A stretch of 5,348 bases of DNA from the NCBI GenBank assembly GCA_018712465.1, contig DVGY01000160.1, forward strand, positions 1 through 5,348, read 5' to 3'. Of the stretch, positions 1 through 5,339 are shown piece by piece. This DNA is from Candidatus Egerieicola pullicola (lineage in GTDB: Bacteria; Bacillota; Clostridia; Oscillospirales; Ruminococcaceae). The notes beneath the pieces were generated by a model. It was not told where the DNA came from, ran no database searches, and saw nothing but the letters and a program-made list of their open reading frames with translations. Within the stretch, counting starts at the first letter, position 1; each line of letters starts with the position of its first letter. A program made the position numbers and the translations under genes.

Positions 1-566
1 CCGCTGAGGGTGCAGGTAAAGAGGGATAAATCCCACCCTTCGCTCACCATTTCTTCCAAGGCGGTAGGGTTGAGTTCTTCCACCTCTGCCACCTGGTAAG
101 AAAACCGGTTTCCGGTGACATCGGTAAAGTAGATCCGATCTCCGGAAGAAAGCTGGTTTAAGTTGCCGAAGTGGCTGGAATAGTTGTGAGCGGCAATCAC
201 AAATCCCTCTTGGTAGGCGCTTCCTGCATACCGGCAGGGGGCAATCCGCAACTTGGGATAGCTCCATTGGCTCATCACCGGCAGGGTCAGGCCCAAAGCC
301 GGGATCTCCAGGGTACCGATGTATTGGTTGCCCTCCACTTCCAAAGTGGGCATTTCCATTTCCGGGTGTTCCAGATAGTCCGGGATATTCTCAGACTGCT
401 GTTTCATGGCCTGTGTCAGCTCATCCAGCACCTTTCCAGCCGCGTCACCGGCCTGTTGTCCTTCCCAGAGATTGTAGGAAATGAGAAGAAAGGCTGCCGC
501 CAGCAGCAGCAGCCCTCCTATCATCCATTTCATGCCATTGCGTTTGCTTGGTTTCTTAGTGTTCAT
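1..566 (-). CDS. Sortase, second of the operon (partial, C-terminus outside window)
   Basis: This is a membrane-anchored cysteine transpeptidase that cleaves LPXTG-like sorting signals. It is open to the left window edge, with 188 codons visible. The N-terminus is basic (MNTKKPSKR), followed by one membrane segment at about residues 12-31 and a linker. The sortase barrel begins near 82 (YIGTLEIPALGLTLPVM). The catalytic His is H127 in VIAAHNYSSHFG and the catalytic Cys is C185 in LSLFTCTLS, a good match to the TLxTC motif. The catalytic Arg should follow a few residues later, off the window. It differs clearly from the neighbouring class C enzyme: it has no long lid region and its His motif is different. 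I cannot assign the class securely; similar clostridial enzymes sit beside pilins. The ATG overlaps the end of the upstream pilin gene by 11 bp and has no strong ribosome binding site, which suggests translational coupling. It may anchor finished pili to the wall or process the LPQTG pilin (inference). Confidence 0.9.
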   Translation of the reverse strand, partial: MNTKKPSKRNGMKWMIGGLLLLAAAFLLISYNLWEGQQAGDAAGKVLDELTQAMKQQSENIPDYLEHPEMEMPTLEVEGNQYIGTLEIPALGLTLPVMSQWSYPKLRIAPCRYAGSAYQEGFVIAAHNYSSHFGNLNQLSSGDRIYFTDVTGNRFSYQVAEVEELNPTALEEMVSEGWDLSLFTCTLS

Positions 567-1452
567 GGGAACCACTCTGTTTCCAGTGCCGGTATCCGCC
601 CCACAGCAACAGCAATAAGCCTGCTCCTAACAGTAAGGGAACCGGCCACCAAAGCTGTCCCGTTTGGGGAAGGGTGCCGCTGGGGGTTTCTTCCGGGGTA
701 GAGGGTGTGGGAGTTTCTTCCGGGGACCAGGTGTTGGTCACCCAAAATACCGTCCCATCCTGAGATACGGACATTTGGTAGCCTTCCGGCACGTCCTGTT
801 CCGTTACCTGCCAACGGTGCCCGGATTCCAGTCCTTCCCAGGTGTAGCTCCAGTCGTTGCTGTCGTTGAGCAGCGCACTGCGGTAAACTTCTCCGTCCCG
901 CAGCAGCTGCACCGTCACCTGGTCAGGCCGGTCCTGCCCTTGGTCCTGACTCCAGACTTTTTTTACAGTGTAGGCCAGAGGTTGTTCCTCTTCCTCCTGG
1001 TCGAATTTTACCTGAGCAGTGATCGCCTGGCCGGATAGCTCCACTAAAAAGGGAACCGGCGTGTAGTAAAAACCTCCCTGGGAATTGGACTGTCCCACCA
1101 CCAGGTAGATTCCGTTTTCCAGTTGGGAAAAGGTCATGGTGCCATCTGACACCACGCCGCTGGCATCTGCCGGGAGTTGGTCCCTGGCGGCCAGTGCCGC
1201 TAGGGTGGCGGCGGTGTCCAGCCAGTCATCCTGGGAAAGATCCACCGAATAATCCGTAAAATCCCCGGTGAGCTCTAAGCTTCCGTCCTCCATCCGCTGG
1301 CCTACTTGGTACATCTGGAAGGTTACCCCTTCCTGGGCGTATTCCAAGGTCAAGCTTCCGTTCCCTCCGGCGGCCGATACCGGAAGGACCAGGAACACCG
1401 CCATCCACACTGCGCAAAGCAATCCGCAGAAAATGCTATTGGTTTTCTTCAT
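556..1452 (-). CDS. LPQTG-anchored Cna-B pilin (minor or basal subunit candidate)
   Basis: This is a secreted surface subunit of 298 aa. The signal peptide is about 1-28, with cleavage near PVSA/AGG. An N-terminal pilin-like domain (about 32-150) is followed by an acidic stretch (EEEE, 153-156). A Cna-B domain (about 159-242) carries the residues expected for an internal Lys-Asn isopeptide bond: K164/K165 in YTVKKVW, E218 in VTEQDVPEGY and N240 in WVTNTW. A Pro/Thr/Glu wall-spanning stalk (243-260) leads to the sorting signal LPQTG (261-265), a hydrophobic segment (about 268-287) and a short tail with basic residues. The gene starts 17 bp inside the end of the class C sortase gene and overlaps the next sortase. 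Small size, a single Cna-B domain and a canonical LPXTG suggest a basal or anchoring pilin. That role is inferred from family layout; a minor tip or accessory subunit is the alternative. Confidence 0.9.
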   Translation of the reverse strand: MKKTNSIFCGLLCAVWMAVFLVLPVSAAGGNGSLTLEYAQEGVTFQMYQVGQRMEDGSLELTGDFTDYSVDLSQDDWLDTAATLAALAARDQLPADASGVVSDGTMTFSQLENGIYLVVGQSNSQGGFYYTPVPFLVELSGQAITAQVKFDQEEEEQPLAYTVKKVWSQDQGQDRPDQVTVQLLRDGEVYRSALLNDSNDWSYTWEGLESGHRWQVTEQDVPEGYQMSVSQDGTVFWVTNTWSPEETPTPSTPEETPSGTLPQTGQLWWPVPLLLGAGLLLLLWGGYRHWKQSGSHEH

Positions 1453-2344
1453 GGTTTTTATTTTTCTCCTCCTTTCTCAATCCTTCAGGCAGCTGTTTTG
1501 CCTTTTTTATCTGACTGATCAAGAGTCGAGCGGCCAGAATGAGTAACAGTAGGGCAGCCACCAAAAACAGTGCCGTCAAAATCTTGTCCCGGAGATCCAT
1601 TCCCCCGGTGACGGCTTGGACAGGATCCACCGTTTCCTCATCCTCTGGGGTGGGGATTCGGTGCCCCCGCACCAGTAACCGGTGGGTGTTGACGCCGTAG
1701 GGAGTGCAGGTGTACAGGGTGACGTAATCTTCTCCCTCTACAATTTGCAGCGGGCTGATGTCCTCCGGTTCGGTGACCAGGATCTGATCCACTTCGTAGG
1801 TCAGCACCCGGTCTAAAATGGAGAGGGAAAAGGTGTCCCCGATCTCCAGTTGATCCAAATCGGTGAACATTTTGGCCCGAACCAGCCCGTTGTGGGCGGT
1901 GAGGACGCAGTGGGTGCTGGGTCCTCCCGTAGGGAGGCTGGTGCCCAGCCAAAACCCGGCCCCTGCCTGCAAAGCACTTTCCTCCGTGTCCTGGTAAATG
2001 GGCAGATGAACGCTGATTTTGGGAATGTCGATGTATCCCATCATGCCGTTGCCCAAGGGGTTGAGAAGCTGCTCGATCAGCGCTTGCTCCTCCTCGGATA
2101 CCGTGATGGAGCTGCCTCGCTGGGCCAGCTGCCGGTTATACTCCTCCGCCGCCGCCCAAAGTTCGGAGTAATCTGCCTGGGTGGCTTCTGCCACATGGTT
2201 GTACTGGCTGATCTGCTGCTGCGCCGTCCAGCGGTAGTACAGGTCGCTGAAGGTGGGGTACAGCATGATCCCCAGTCCCACGAGCAAAAGCAGGATAGCC
2301 AGGATGGTAACAATTTTGGGCCGTTTTTTCTTTTCTGCGTTCAT
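1436..2344 (-). CDS. Class C (pilus-polymerising) sortase
   Basis: This membrane transpeptidase of 302 aa is expected to join pilin subunits through sorting-signal cleavage and isopeptide bonds. It has membrane segments at both ends (about 11-28 and 255-277), the two-anchor layout typical of class C. A helical N-terminal region (about 35-95) precedes the barrel at MGYIDIPKI. The catalytic triad is visible: H151 in LTAHNGL, C213 in TLYTCTPYGVNTHR and R222 in THRLLVRG. The usual family His motif is TGHRGL, so AHNGL is a variant. The classical Asp-Pro-aromatic lid is not obvious; the equivalent stretch reads LLNPLGNG. The gene lies 131 bp after the adhesin gene, behind a terminator-like hairpin, and overlaps the LPQTG pilin by 17 bp. 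The ATG at 2344 is preceded only by a weak GGCAGG about 9 nt upstream, but no other in-frame start would preserve the first membrane segment. Confidence 0.93.
   Translation of the reverse strand: MNAEKKKRPKIVTILAILLLLVGLGIMLYPTFSDLYYRWTAQQQISQYNHVAEATQADYSELWAAAEEYNRQLAQRGSSITVSEEEQALIEQLLNPLGNGMMGYIDIPKISVHLPIYQDTEESALQAGAGFWLGTSLPTGGPSTHCVLTAHNGLVRAKMFTDLDQLEIGDTFSLSILDRVLTYEVDQILVTEPEDISPLQIVEGEDYVTLYTCTPYGVNTHRLLVRGHRIPTPEDEETVDPVQAVTGGMDLRDKILTALFLVAALLLLILAARLLISQIKKAKQLPEGLRKEEKNKNHEENQ
1466..1475 (-). promoter_or_regulatory. Ribosome binding site of the LPQTG pilin, inside the sortase gene
   Basis: The minus strand reads AAAGGAGGAG, a strong Shine-Dalgarno match lying within the last codons of the class C sortase. 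Its AGGAGG core is about 15 nt from the ATG at 1452, slightly long; the overlapping GGAG is 13 nt away. No better start codon exists in frame, so the ATG at 1452 is preferred. Confidence 0.6.
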
Positions 2345-2389
2345 ATTAGATTGCCTGCCGGTAGGAAATTAGGGGTGTTTCGATGGTTG

Positions 2390-2436
2390 CCGTAATAGAA
2401 AGAATACCCGGGAGGAGAAGATTCTCCCCCAAGGTA
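2390..2436 (-). terminator. Terminator-like hairpin (attenuator) between adhesin and sortase
   Basis: On the minus strand, 2436-2405 forms a nearly symmetrical 32-nt hairpin. The outer arms are TACC and GGTA, and the inner stem is GGGGGAGAA against TTCTCCTCCC. There is one mismatch and a few G-T pairs. It is followed by the T-rich run TTCTTTCTATT. It starts about 40 nt after the adhesin stop codon. Because the sortase gene follows without a recognisable promoter, I read it as a leaky terminator that keeps sortase transcripts below pilin transcripts. The T-run is interrupted, so efficiency is uncertain. Confidence 0.65.
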
Positions 2437-2475
2437 TCTTTCGGAAAAAAAGAGCGGGTTTAGCTTATGTTAGGT

Positions 2476-4890
2476 TTATTTGCTCTGCCGTTTTTTGCGG
2501 GAGACCACAAACAGGACGGCCGCTGCCGCTACGATCAACCCGCCGCCAACGGTGTACAGGGTAGTGCCCATGCCGCCGGTGTGGGGGATCTGGGTGTTGG
2601 CAAAGTTGACAGTGACGATGTTGTCTGTGCCAGCCTGTTCGGGAATGGTGATGGTCAATTCCTGGTCACTGCAAACATATCCTTCGGGGGCTTGGGTTTC
2701 CTTGATGTAATAAGTACCGGAATCCAAACCGTTCAAGGTAGCATAACCGTCATCACCAGAGGTTAATTCCACTTTGCTATCAGTAATCACAGCGCCGCTT
2801 TCATCTTTTTGGTAAATTTCAAATACAGCATCTTTCAAACCGATGGTAGGATGAGCTGGGTCGTACTTGAAGATCTTGATGCCGTAGGTGTCCACAGTGA
2901 CCTGGGGTTTTTCCGATTCATCTCCCGGATAAGCAACCCAAGCGGTGTTTTCGTAACTGCCCGCTGTAGTATCTTTGTTCAACTTAGCGGTATAGGTTAC
3001 AGTAATGGGGGTGGCGTTTGTAATGTCGGCATCGGTGATGATTCCGTTTTCATACAGAGCAATCAGATCGATTACAATGTGGAAGGTGCAACCATCATCT
3101 GTGGTAGTAATATAGGTGTAATTGGTGTCTTGAGTCAAGGTGACGTCATTTTTATCACCCGCACGATCCAGCATGACAACAGGAGTAGTCATATCAACAA
3201 ACGCCTCATTCATCTGGTCATGGATAGTGATTTCATATTTACCGCGATCTTGTAAATCGACTTGTCCTTCTTCACCAACGGTATTTCCTTCTACTGTCGG
3301 TGGATAGGTAGTCGGATTGATGTAATTCATCAGATCATCCGGCACGTTGGATTCCAATTTGAAGTTGACGGTATCGCCGGCGGCTACGCTGTCATTTATA
3401 ACTTCTTCGCCATTGGACACGATCACTTTATCCATGCCGGGATAGCTGGTTTTGTCCTTGGCATCAATACCATGGGCAGCTTTGAGAGCTTTTAAACCGG
3501 TCACAGTAGCCAAGCCATCTTCACCAAAACCGGTAAATTCTTCGATATGATTGCCATCTTCCGTTGCGGCATGAGCTTCCCAACGGGCTCCTTCGGAATC
3601 ATCATACCAACCGTCAATTAGGTGTTCACAATCTGGGCCACCGTCTAAAGCCCAACCGTTGCCTACAGGTCCAAAGGTGATGTTCGTGGTATCACGTGAA
3701 CAATAAATATCATCGCCCGCTAATCCGGCATGATTGTTGTAGATTTTTGCATCAGAAGGCAATGACAAGGATTTGCCTTGGTTTCTAACACCACCACCAT
3801 AAGTAGTGTCGTAGTTGTTCATAATAGTTAGATCGACGCCTTCTTCGATTGTTACTTTACAATCAGAATTTAACAGATAAAGGCCTTTGCATTGGTTTCC
3901 ATTAATTGTTAGTTTTGCGCCGTTCTGAACAGTGCCGGAATTACGGATCATAAAGCCTGCAAAGCCAGACATTGTTGCATTGTTTGAAACGTCAACGACG
4001 GAAGTTCCATCAATAGTAACATTATTCGCAGCAATTCCGTAACCGCCATTGCCGGTGCAGTAAACTTTGGAATTTTGAACTTTGAGGGTATCTGCAGATA
4101 AACCAATTACAGCATTATTAATATATTTAATGGTGGAGTTAATAGCAGTATAATTTCCACCATTAGAACCATTATTGGTACAATTTTGAACGGTAAAATT
4201 AGAATTTTTCACATAAACAGTGGGACTGTTTACATAACCGCGGTTAGTGCCGTCAATTAAGAATTCACTGCCGTTTGTAACAAAAATGCCTGCGCCAGCA
4301 GTATTTCCAAGTTGAATTCCCTGACCTTCTATACCTTGTGTATTTTTTCCGTAAATTTTAAAAGTTGAGTTGTTATCGACATTAATAGCGGCTCCGTCGC
4401 CATCTCCGGCATAAATTGCGCAATTTGTTCCAGATGTAGAATCAAACTCAAAAACAATATTAGCCGAGTTTTTGGCTGTAATAGAACTGGCATTAAATAC
4501 CATGGTAAACCAACGTCCTGGTTCACTATTGTTAGCCACAGGAGAATCGCTATCGGAATTAATATGCAGATTAGCATTATCGAAGACTAAATCGTGATTA
4601 GTATATCTCCAACCATACACATCCATATTTAATGTGTGTCCACCTGTGAAGGTAAGAGATTTGTAAAAAGTTTTAGTGGCAGTAACATCTTGCAACAGTG
4701 TAATGGTGTCGCCATCCTTAGCTGCTTCGATAGCAGCATCCACCGTCGCATAGGTTTGCTCCCCAATCTTTGCCACATTGCCCTCGCCTTCCGCCGCAAA
4801 CACTGTCCCCGGAATCAGGCACAGCGCCATGGACAACGACAGCACAACGCTCAGGACGCGTTTGATCAATTTGTGTTTCTGTTGTTTCAC
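2476..4890 (-). CDS. Beta-helix adhesin / SpaA-type pilin with IPHTG sorting signal
   Basis: This is a secreted surface protein of 804 aa, probably the main pilus or adhesive subunit. The signal peptide is about 1-32 (cleavage near TVFA/AEG). Residues 42-75 (IGEQTYATVDAAIEAAKDGDTI and onward) are the usual entry to a pectate-lyase-like parallel beta-helix. The Asn-rich helix runs to about 405. A fimbrial isopeptide-forming domain follows (about 480-660): YPGMDK with K488 as a possible cross-linking pilin Lys, GDTVNFKLESNVP with K511, and SYENTA with N648. A SpaA/Cna-B domain (about 668-766) has K672/K675, E731 in KETQAPEGY and N763/N766 candidates. The C-terminus is IPHTGG (768-773), a membrane helix and RKKRQSK. 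It starts at GTG, supported by AGAGGAGA 8-9 nt upstream. DNA for the beta-helix is much richer in AT than the rest of the operon. Domain names come from motif recognition; the ligand is unknown. Confidence 0.9.
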   Translation of the reverse strand: MKQQKHKLIKRVLSVVLSLSMALCLIPGTVFAAEGEGNVAKIGEQTYATVDAAIEAAKDGDTITLLQDVTATKTFYKSLTFTGGHTLNMDVYGWRYTNHDLVFDNANLHINSDSDSPVANNSEPGRWFTMVFNASSITAKNSANIVFEFDSTSGTNCAIYAGDGDGAAINVDNNSTFKIYGKNTQGIEGQGIQLGNTAGAGIFVTNGSEFLIDGTNRGYVNSPTVYVKNSNFTVQNCTNNGSNGGNYTAINSTIKYINNAVIGLSADTLKVQNSKVYCTGNGGYGIAANNVTIDGTSVVDVSNNATMSGFAGFMIRNSGTVQNGAKLTINGNQCKGLYLLNSDCKVTIEEGVDLTIMNNYDTTYGGGVRNQGKSLSLPSDAKIYNNHAGLAGDDIYCSRDTTNITFGPVGNGWALDGGPDCEHLIDGWYDDSEGARWEAHAATEDGNHIEEFTGFGEDGLATVTGLKALKAAHGIDAKDKTSYPGMDKVIVSNGEEVINDSVAAGDTVNFKLESNVPDDLMNYINPTTYPPTVEGNTVGEEGQVDLQDRGKYEITIHDQMNEAFVDMTTPVVMLDRAGDKNDVTLTQDTNYTYITTTDDGCTFHIVIDLIALYENGIITDADITNATPITVTYTAKLNKDTTAGSYENTAWVAYPGDESEKPQVTVDTYGIKIFKYDPAHPTIGLKDAVFEIYQKDESGAVITDSKVELTSGDDGYATLNGLDSGTYYIKETQAPEGYVCSDQELTITIPEQAGTDNIVTVNFANTQIPHTGGMGTTLYTVGGGLIVAAAAVLFVVSRKKRQSK

Positions 4891-4979
4891 GTGTGATTTC
4901 TCCTCTCTATGAGTAACTTCTTGAATAAAAACTTCCTGCCCGGTTGCCGCCGGCGCCGTCCTTCCTCCTTTCTGATCAT
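4887..4979 (-). CDS. Possible 30-codon leader peptide overlapping the adhesin start
   Basis: An ATG inside the left repeat arm opens a 30-codon frame that starts MIRKEEGRRRR. It ends in TGA overlapping the adhesin GTG in the four bases GTGA, the arrangement seen in translationally coupled genes. The product would be very basic (12 Lys/Arg of 30), with no other feature I recognise. The only upstream ribosome-binding-like sequence is a modest GGGAAGGG. It would be translated only from a transcript entering from the switch. The perfect overlap could be chance, because the leader is short and the adhesin has its own good ribosome binding site. Confidence 0.22.
   Translation of the reverse strand: MIRKEEGRRRRQPGRKFLFKKLLIERRNHT
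4899..4906 (-). promoter_or_regulatory. Ribosome binding site of the adhesin gene
   Basis: The minus strand reads AGAGGAGA, ending 8 nt before the GTG codon at 4890-4888. This places the start at GTG and gives a clean Lys-rich signal peptide (MKQQKHKLIKR). No in-frame ATG is better placed. Confidence 0.75.
4963..4971 (-). promoter_or_regulatory. Orphan Shine-Dalgarno copy in the left arm
   Basis: The minus strand reads AAAGGAGGA, as at the end of the right arm, but no ATG, GTG or TTG follows within the usual distance. The downstream sequence is the GC-rich GGACGGCGCCGGCGG. It is probably a by-product of the duplicated arm rather than a working signal. Confidence 0.4.
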
Positions 4980-5044
4980 GGGGAAACCCTTCCCGCCGGT
5001 TTGTCCTCGGAAAAGCGAAAATAGGACAGAAGAAATATTCTGTC
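4963..5044. repeat. Left arm of 82-bp perfect inverted repeat
   Basis: All 82 bases are the reverse complement of 5267-5348. The match ends on the inner side at 5044 (next base C here, A in the partner). On the outer side it cannot be tested, because the partner reaches the window end. The arm lies in the leader of the pilus operon, 72 bp before its start codon. It contains, from inside out, a dyad core site, a TATTTT -10-like hexamer facing the operon, a short GGGAA/TTCCC hairpin and a Shine-Dalgarno-like AAAGGAGGA that has no start codon behind it on this side. Confidence 0.97.
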
Positions 5045-5046
5045 CG
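5018..5046 (-). promoter_or_regulatory. Incomplete promoter facing the pilus operon at the left junction
   Basis: The minus strand reads CGGACA (5046-5041), 17 bp, then TATTTT (5023-5018). The last four -35 bases and the -10 lie in the repeat arm. The first two bases come from the unique segment and are CG where the right junction has TT. The two most important -35 bases are thus missing in this orientation. The element would become TTGACA after inversion. It is read as the switched-off counterpart of the right junction promoter. Confidence 0.5.
5024..5045. other. Candidate recombinase core site, left junction
   Basis: The dyad is GGACAGAA, 6 bp (GAAATA), TTCTGTCC. Two 8-bp inverted half-sites around a 6-bp asymmetric centre match the layout of a tyrosine-recombinase crossover site. 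It sits exactly at the inner boundary of the repeat, where a strand exchange that inverts the segment would be expected. No recombinase is visible, so the enzyme class is inferred from layout only. Confidence 0.5.
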
Positions 5047-5072
5047 TCGTTACCCGAAATTTTTGCTATCAG

Positions 5073-5088
5073 AAATCAAAAATGATTT
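5073..5088. promoter_or_regulatory. AT-rich dyad AAATCA-N4-TGATTT
   Basis: This perfect 6-bp inverted repeat has 4 bases (AAAA) between the half-sites, in the promoter-distal half of the invertible segment. It could be a regulator site close to the left junction. It is short and AT-rich, so chance is a real possibility. Confidence 0.25.
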
Positions 5089-5139
5089 GATTTTGCTCCT
5101 CTAAACTCATTAACCAGGGAAAAAGGGTATAACGGGGCG

Positions 5140-5169
5140 GAGCTGCACAATCCAATTTGCTTGCAGCTC
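5140..5169. promoter_or_regulatory. Inverted repeat GAGCTGCA / TGCAGCTC upstream of the promoter
   Basis: Perfect 8-bp arms (5140-5147 and 5162-5169) are separated by 14 nt and followed on the plus strand by AAATTTT. The element sits about 30 bp upstream of the -35. It may be an activator or recombination accessory site, or a weak terminator insulating the promoter from upstream transcription. The sequence cannot distinguish these. Confidence 0.35.
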
Positions 5170-5181
5170 AAATTTTCATGC

Positions 5182-5210
5182 CAAAAATGTGAAATTTTTG
5201 TTGAATTTCA
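5182..5210. promoter_or_regulatory. Overlapping operator-like dyads across the -35
   Basis: CAAAAAT-N5-ATTTTTG (5182-5200) ends immediately before the -35. TGAAATT-N7-AATTTCA (5190-5210) covers the -35 TTGAAT. Both are perfect 7-bp inverted repeats. The position would suit a repressor, or the A/T tracts could act as an UP-like element. No regulator is known here. Confidence 0.35.
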
Positions 5211-5229
5211 TGGCACGCCGTGCTATAAT
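5201..5229 (+). promoter_or_regulatory. Strong sigma-A promoter inside the invertible segment
   Basis: The -35 is TTGAAT (5201-5206), the spacer is exactly 17 bp, and the -10 is a perfect TATAAT (5224-5229) preceded by TGC (extended -10). The start of transcription is expected near 5236. It points right, so it cannot serve the minus-strand pilus operon unless the segment is inverted. Confidence 0.82.
5210..5226. promoter_or_regulatory. Operator-like dyad in the promoter spacer
   Basis: GCACG-C-CGTGC (5213-5223) is a perfect odd palindrome lying between -35 and -10. It extends to 17 bp (5210-5226) with one mismatch. A protein bound here would block RNA polymerase, so it is a candidate repressor operator. 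It is GC-rich in an AT-rich setting, which makes it stand out. Confidence 0.4.
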
Positions 5230-5264
5230 TCTCTATGTAGACTAATTATGGCCTTCCCACCGAT

Positions 5265-5293
5265 TTGACAGAATATTTCTTCTGTCCTATTTT
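5265..5293 (+). promoter_or_regulatory. Split promoter across the right inversion junction
   Basis: A perfect -35 TTGACA (5265-5270), 17-bp spacer and -10 TATTTT (5288-5293, 4 of 6 consensus). The first two -35 bases lie in the unique segment and the rest lies in the repeat arm. Its transcription start would be near 5300, pointing out of the window. The element overlaps the candidate core site, so recombinase and RNA polymerase would compete for it. The weak -10 lowers confidence that it is active. Confidence 0.55.
5267..5286. other. Candidate recombinase core site, right junction
   Basis: GACAGAA, 6 bp (TATTTC), TTCTGTC. This is the inverted counterpart of the left junction dyad, with half-sites shortened to 7 bp because the flanking base differs. 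The centre is the reverse complement of the left one, as required for inversion rather than deletion. In rightward RNA the same bases fold into a 7-bp hairpin followed by a T-rich stretch, so it could also act as a weak attenuator. Confidence 0.5.
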
Positions 5294-5339
5294 CGCTTTT
5301 CCGAGGACAAACCGGCGGGAAGGGTTTCCCCATGATCAG

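Larger units (their letters stand above)
5045..5266. other. Candidate invertible promoter segment (222 bp, pilus-OFF orientation)
   Basis: This is unique, AT-rich, non-coding DNA between the two repeat arms. Its strong promoter points right, away from the pilus operon. I see no good minus-strand promoter between here and the adhesin gene. Inversion would place the -10 at 5087-5082 on the minus strand and give a leader of about 185 nt for the adhesin. The segment also holds several short dyads around the promoter. There is no ORF of note. Confidence 0.75.

Noticed and set aside
171..1038. Plus-strand frames of 176 and 124 codons opposite the left sortase and the LPQTG pilin
   Set aside because: They are shadows of well-supported minus-strand genes in GC-rich DNA; the products are low-complexity and lack known motifs.
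1850..2395. Plus-strand open frame of 181 codons across the sortase gene
   Set aside because: It is antisense to a sortase with an intact catalytic triad and membrane helices, has no recognisable domain, and has no ribosome binding site that I can see.
4329..4577. Minus-strand 82-codon frame with a hydrophobic N-terminus inside the adhesin gene
   Set aside because: It lies in another frame within the beta-helix coding region and lacks its own start signals; the adhesin frame explains the DNA.
5128..5133. TATAAC as a third plus-strand -10
   Set aside because: The hexamer 17 bp upstream is ACTCAT, and there is no extended TG, so no supported promoter.
5126..5155. Minus-strand promoter toward the pilus operon: TTGGAT, 18 bp, TATACC
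   Set aside because: Only 3 of 6 and 4 of 6 consensus bases with non-optimal spacing and no extended -10. It is far weaker than the plus-strand promoter, though weak basal activity cannot be excluded.
5267..5293. Hairpin GACAGAA/TTCTGTC with following T-rich run as a real terminator
   Set aside because: The stem is only 7 bp and the T stretch is broken by CG. The same bases are better explained as a recombination core site and junction promoter.
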